Assembly (NCBI RefSeq): GCF_900112395.1
Contig: NZ_FOLN01000008.1
Coordinates: 124,001-188,000 of the forward strand
Direction of reading: 5' to 3'
DNA: 64,000 bases
Source: Algibacter lectus
Lineage (GTDB): Bacteria; Bacteroidota; Bacteroidia; Flavobacteriales; Flavobacteriaceae
Numbering within the stretch: the stretch's first letter is position 1; each line of letters opens with the position of its first letter. Positions 60,755 to 64,000 of this stretch are shown here, in pieces. The notes beneath the pieces were generated by a model. It did no database searches. It saw only the letters and a program-made list of their open reading frames with translations, and was not told the origin of the DNA. The translations under genes and the position numbers were made by a program.

Positions 60755-62794
60755 CTAATATTCAATTATAAAAGCTCCCTTTTCATGCGTGTCATGGAAA
60801 GGGAGTTTTCGTTTTTTACAAATAGCTTTCCATTGTTTGGTGTATGATTTATAATTGCTGCCATCTGCAATTATGTATTTGGGGTGAATAGAATCGATTA
60901 ATCTATTTAGGTTTATTTTGGGTGATTGACGTAGTAGAACATAATCGGGATTAAACGATTTGACATGGTAGGTGTTTAAGCTATCTACAATTAAAAGTTT
61001 TTTGTTTTTCAACAGATAAATAGATTGAAGTTTATTGTATTCAATGTTGTTAATAGAATGGCCTACGGTATAGGTTTTTATAGTTGAATTTTTTAAAAGG
61101 GCCATGCTATCTAAATCATGAGCTACGCTTAATTTGTTTTGCATCGTGTTGCTAATCATGCTAAAGCGACTTTTATGAAACACCACAAATTGATTAGAAG
61201 GTTTTCTGAAATTTGTGTAAATAAGAGCACACTGAAAACTAATTACAGCTAAAAGCGCCCATTTTAAAATAGAAAACTTATAATTTTTACAGATTTGTAT
61301 TATTGAAAAAATCATAAGATAAGACGTTAATACATGCCAGATGGTAAAATGAATATCGTTGAAGATAAATGAATCTTGTTGAGAAATAACACTCATAATA
61401 TAATTCATGCCGCTAATAATATATCTAAAAAAGTCTGCTAAAAATGGAGGTAATATATTTAGAGATGCCATTAGAATCACAACAATTCCTAGACCTAAAA
61501 TAATAGCTAACGGCGGAATAATAATGATGCTGGATAACAGGAATAGTCCCGCGAATTGATGAAAATAAAAGAGTAGAAGCGGAGCAATACCAAATTGAGC
61601 CGCGATACTTATAGTAATAGTATGCCAATAAATATCTAGTAATTTGTTTTTTGGTTGCCATAATTTATAAATCATCGGGTCTATGTAGACAATAGCAAAT
61701 ACAGCCATATAGCTCAATTGAAAACCAACATCGAATATGTAGAGTGGTTTCAGTAATAAAATAACGAAAATTGAAATAGCCAAAGTGTTGTATATATTAG
61801 TTGGCCTTTTTAAGTTGTTTGCAATGGCAACAATACTAAACATGGTTACTGCTCGAGTTACCGATGCTGTTAAGCCAGCAATTACCGCAAAACTCCATAG
61901 AATGATAAGTATTAAAATTGTTTTTTGAAGTTTACCAAATTTTAAGCGTTCCATCGGTTTTAAAACCCAGTTTAGGAGAATTAGTATAACTCCAATGTGG
62001 AGTCCTGAAATAGCCAATATATGTATAGCTCCTGCATTTCTGTAATCGCTATAAATGTCTTCACTGAGGTCTTGTCTTTGCCCCAGAAAAAGCGCATTAA
62101 TTACAGCGAGTTCGTCGGGTTTAAAATGATATTTTTTTAATTTTGAATTAATAAATTGTCGAGTAGCATTTGCGTATCCAAATACCGTATGTGTGTTATC
62201 GCTAATTAAAAATAGCTCGGTAGGTTTTAAGCTGACTTGGTGATAAATGTATTTCTTTTCTAAATACGATTCGTAATCAAATTGAAAAGGATTTAACGGA
62301 TAGCCTAAGCTTTTAAAATTGTTCTTTGTAGAGAATATAGCGTCTACGTTAAGTGTCGGTTTTAAAGTGTCTTTTGCTATGCTTAGTAGTAGTTTTCCTT
62401 GGGTTCGGTTAGTGTCAACTTGTAAAACATCAATAATATATTTGTCGTAAAAAGTATTGGATTTTAAAACTTCTCGAATTCTGAAAGTGATAGCATGAGC
62501 AGAGTCATCTTCATTTAAAAGATATTGGCTGTAATGGTTGTTAAAATTTTGTTGATTATGGATGTTTACAGTGAGAATTCCAATCGAAATCATTAAGGTA
62601 AAAGCAGTAATCCCAAACCAAATAGTTTTAAAAAACTGTTTTCTAGATATAAAATAAGTGAAGCCTAACAGTAATGATGCAGCTAGTGTAAAATACATAG
62701 CCATCATTATTGGAATGGGAATAAAATACCCAATTAAAATGCCTATCACTAGGCAAATGGTTAGTTTAATTATGGTAAAATTGAGGATTTTCAT
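60755..62794 (-). CDS. comEC: ComEC/Rec2-related DNA uptake channel with degenerate C-terminal domain
   Basis: ComEC passes single-stranded DNA across the inner membrane in transformation. The 679-aa protein has N-terminal helices, a DUF4131-type soluble part, and the Competence domain with NAGAIHILAISGLHIGVIL and about eight helices. The C-terminal metallo-beta-lactamase-like region (from FVVFHKSRFSM) lacks any HxHxDH metal motif, so it is probably not a nuclease. It is 24 bp downstream of the NlpC/P60 gene, in an lpxB-C40-comEC run. Confidence 0.9.
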   Translation of the reverse strand: MKILNFTIIKLTICLVIGILIGYFIPIPIMMAMYFTLAASLLLGFTYFISRKQFFKTIWFGITAFTLMISIGILTVNIHNQQNFNNHYSQYLLNEDDSAHAITFRIREVLKSNTFYDKYIIDVLQVDTNRTQGKLLLSIAKDTLKPTLNVDAIFSTKNNFKSLGYPLNPFQFDYESYLEKKYIYHQVSLKPTELFLISDNTHTVFGYANATRQFINSKLKKYHFKPDELAVINALFLGQRQDLSEDIYSDYRNAGAIHILAISGLHIGVILILLNWVLKPMERLKFGKLQKTILILIILWSFAVIAGLTASVTRAVTMFSIVAIANNLKRPTNIYNTLAISIFVILLLKPLYIFDVGFQLSYMAVFAIVYIDPMIYKLWQPKNKLLDIYWHTITISIAAQFGIAPLLLFYFHQFAGLFLLSSIIIIPPLAIILGLGIVVILMASLNILPPFLADFFRYIISGMNYIMSVISQQDSFIFNDIHFTIWHVLTSYLMIFSIIQICKNYKFSILKWALLAVISFQCALIYTNFRKPSNQFVVFHKSRFSMISNTMQNKLSVAHDLDSMALLKNSTIKTYTVGHSINNIEYNKLQSIYLLKNKKLLIVDSLNTYHVKSFNPDYVLLRQSPKINLNRLIDSIHPKYIIADGSNYKSYTKQWKAICKKRKLPFHDTHEKGAFIIEY
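60775..60805 (+). terminator. Terminator of thioredoxin-fold gene embedded in comEC
   Basis: The arms CTCCCTTTTCATG and CATGGAAAGGGAG (13 bp with one G-U) enclose CGTGT and are followed by TTTTCGTTTTTT on the plus strand. They lie in the last codons of comEC. Confidence 0.65.
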
Positions 62795-62818
62795 AATTAA
62801 ACTAAGATATAAAATATC

Positions 62819-63394
62819 TTATAAAATCCGACGAGCTTCGTAAAAAGCTTTATGCCAGTAAGTTTCGTTTATCCAAGAAGTCATTACGCCTTTGCTGCTC
62901 GTGGCGTGTATAAACTCAATGTCGTTGTTTTCTATAGAGACAATAAGTCCAACATGGTTAATTGCATTTCTTCTATTGCCGGTTTTAAAGAATAACAAAT
63001 CGCCTTTATGAACATCTTTTAAATTGATTTTATCGCCACGCTTGGCCATGTCTCGGGAAATTCTGGGTAAATTAACGTCATAAGCTCTAAACGATTCGTA
63101 AATTAAGCCCGAACAATCCATTCCTGCTTTTGTAGTGCCACCCCATTTGTATCGAACGCCTTCAAAACTTTCAGCATATTCAATAATGTTGTCGGCTTTG
63201 GTTCTTCTGCTATTTGCGTTTCTTGGTGTATATTTTTTTTCTTCGGAAGAAATAACTACTCGACCATTTTCGTTTGCATCCGATTTTTTTGTTATTATTT
63301 TAGAAGAGGAATTTGAACTTCTTTTAGATCGTTTTGAAGATTTACAGCTGCTAAAACTAATGAATAGGGCGAGTATAAAAATGATTTTTTTCAT
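62819..63394 (-). CDS. C40 (NlpC/P60) peptidase
   Basis: This 191-aa envelope enzyme likely cuts peptidoglycan peptide stems. A lipobox (FISFSSCKSSKRSKR) is followed by a Ser/Lys/Arg linker, then the NlpC/P60 domain with catalytic Cys in GMDCSGLIYESF, His in NAINHVGLIVS and a polar residue in FIHATSSKGV. It lies 7 bp downstream of lpxB and 24 bp upstream of comEC, so the three probably form one transcript. Confidence 0.92.
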   Translation of the reverse strand: MKKIIFILALFISFSSCKSSKRSKRSSNSSSKIITKKSDANENGRVVISSEEKKYTPRNANSRRTKADNIIEYAESFEGVRYKWGGTTKAGMDCSGLIYESFRAYDVNLPRISRDMAKRGDKINLKDVHKGDLLFFKTGNRRNAINHVGLIVSIENNDIEFIHATSSKGVMTSWINETYWHKAFYEARRIL

Positions 63395-63401
63395 ATAAAG
63401 A

Positions 63402-64000
63402 TTAACCTTTTATGGCGTTGTATATTAATTTTGCGGTTTTTTCGCTAGCGCCTTTTCCGCCAAGGGCTTTTTCCAATTCATAATACTCTAAAAAGAGTTT
63501 TTTTCGGCCTTCTTTGTCCAAGATACGCTCTAACTCTTTTTTAAGATTTTTTTTATTAAAATCCCCTTGAATAAGCTCTGTTACCACTTCGCGGTCCATG
63601 ACTAAATTGACTAAGGATATAAACTTTAATGTAATAATGCGTTTAGCAATTTGGTAAGATATTGCGCTGCCTTTATAGCACACCACTTGTGGTACTTTAA
63701 ATAATGCGGTTTCTAGTGTAGCCGTTCCTGAGGTGACTAAAGCTGCTGTCGAAATACTTAACAAATCGTAAGTTTTATTATCAATAAATTTTACGTTAGC
63801 CGATTTAATAAAGGTTTTATAGAAACTGTAATCCTGACTGGGAGCCCCGGCAATTACAAATTGGTAGGTTTTAAAATCGTTAACAAGACTAAGCATTACC
63901 GATAGCATTTTTGTGATTTCTTGCTTTCGGCTTCCGGGTAATAAGGCAATAATAGGTTTGTCGCTAAGTTGGTGTGTTTCTCTAAATGCTTTTTCGCTTA
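63402..64000 (-). CDS. lpxB: Lipid-A-disaccharide synthase LpxB, N-terminal part outside window
   Basis: LpxB joins UDP-2,3-diacylglucosamine and lipid X in lipid A synthesis. I extended the frame beyond its first Met to the window edge: the added part reads IIALLPGSRKQEITKM, a strong family marker. The C-terminal half shows TSGTATLETALFKVPQVVCYK, the UDP-binding segment, and VNLVMDREVVTELIQ. About half of the ~370-aa enzyme is present. It starts the lpxB-C40-comEC run. Confidence 0.93.
   Translation of the reverse strand, partial: SEKAFRETHQLSDKPIIALLPGSRKQEITKMLSVMLSLVNDFKTYQFVIAGAPSQDYSFYKTFIKSANVKFIDNKTYDLLSISTAALVTSGTATLETALFKVPQVVCYKGSAISYQIAKRIITLKFISLVNLVMDREVVTELIQGDFNKKNLKKELERILDKEGRKKLFLEYYELEKALGGKGASEKTAKLIYNAIKG

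Overview
The window comes from a member of the Bacteroidota, most likely a marine Flavobacteriaceae. The DNA is AT-rich and many genes are preceded by the Bacteroidota -7 promoter motif TANNTTTG. Further signs are the gliding lipoprotein genes gldB and gldC, PorP/SprF and OmpA proteins of the type IX secretion system (T9SS), secreted proteins with T9SS C-terminal sorting domains, a complete-looking set of mevalonate-pathway genes, and several TTG start codons (dnaG, speA). I saw no tRNA, rRNA, CRISPR array, prophage or transposase.

Layout. 1-5.9 kb: M3 peptidase (cut by the edge), purE-purK, a fused hpt-adk gene, obg. 6-10.2 kb: small lipoproteins, an M64 peptidase with a T9SS tail, GNAT and DUF1697 proteins. 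10.3-14.4 kb: mevalonate and prenyl genes (mvaD, mevalonate kinase, UbiA) and an RluB-like pseudouridine synthase that has lost its catalytic Asp. 14.4-15.0 kb: a gene-free stretch with a hairpin, a repeat element and a structured RNA. 15.0-19.9 kb: polyamine operon speA-speB-deoxyhypusine synthase homologue-GNAT/nitrilase fusion. 19.9-25.9 kb: small acidic proteins, an RMD1-like protein, a large zinc metalloprotease lipoprotein and a probable outer-membrane protein. 25.9-28.7 kb: two tandem small-RNA-like units, lysS, a second copy of the repeat element and an unannotated 52-aa YqaE/Pmp3 protein. 29-35.4 kb: ffh, a 23S-intervening-sequence (S23) gene inside inverted hexamer repeats, folD, rluF, hydrolase, cupin, lipB. 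35.4-45.6 kb: dnaG (zinc ligands absent), an orphan response regulator, nadE, gldB-gldC, cdd, pdhA-pdhC, M28 peptidase, SDR. 45.9-52.3 kb: T9SS type B surface protein-SprF-OmpA operon and a HAD hydrolase. 52.4-54.3 kb: a secreted ubiquitin-like protein and HMG-CoA reductase. 54.4-60.7 kb: dipeptidyl peptidase IV, two POT transporters, a thioredoxin-fold protein. 60.7-64 kb: comEC, NlpC/P60 peptidase, lpxB (cut by the edge).

How the parts work together. Much of the window is housekeeping. Coherent modules are IPP synthesis plus prenyl transfer, arginine-to-polyamine conversion, peptide use (DPP IV feeding two proton-coupled peptide transporters) and T9SS/gliding export.

The most striking item is the gene at 52388-52912. 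It has a signal peptide, then a ubiquitin fold identical to human ubiquitin at 52 of 69 positions by my hand alignment, then a T9SS sorting domain. The C-terminal Gly-Gly and the Ile44 interaction patch are lost. Other items worth attention are two dispersed repeat copies with a compensatory base pair in their closing stem, a three-way-junction RNA with a possible pseudoknot ahead of speA, the tandem small-RNA pair, the S23 cassette, and three proteins with altered key residues (RluB-like, DnaG, response regulator).
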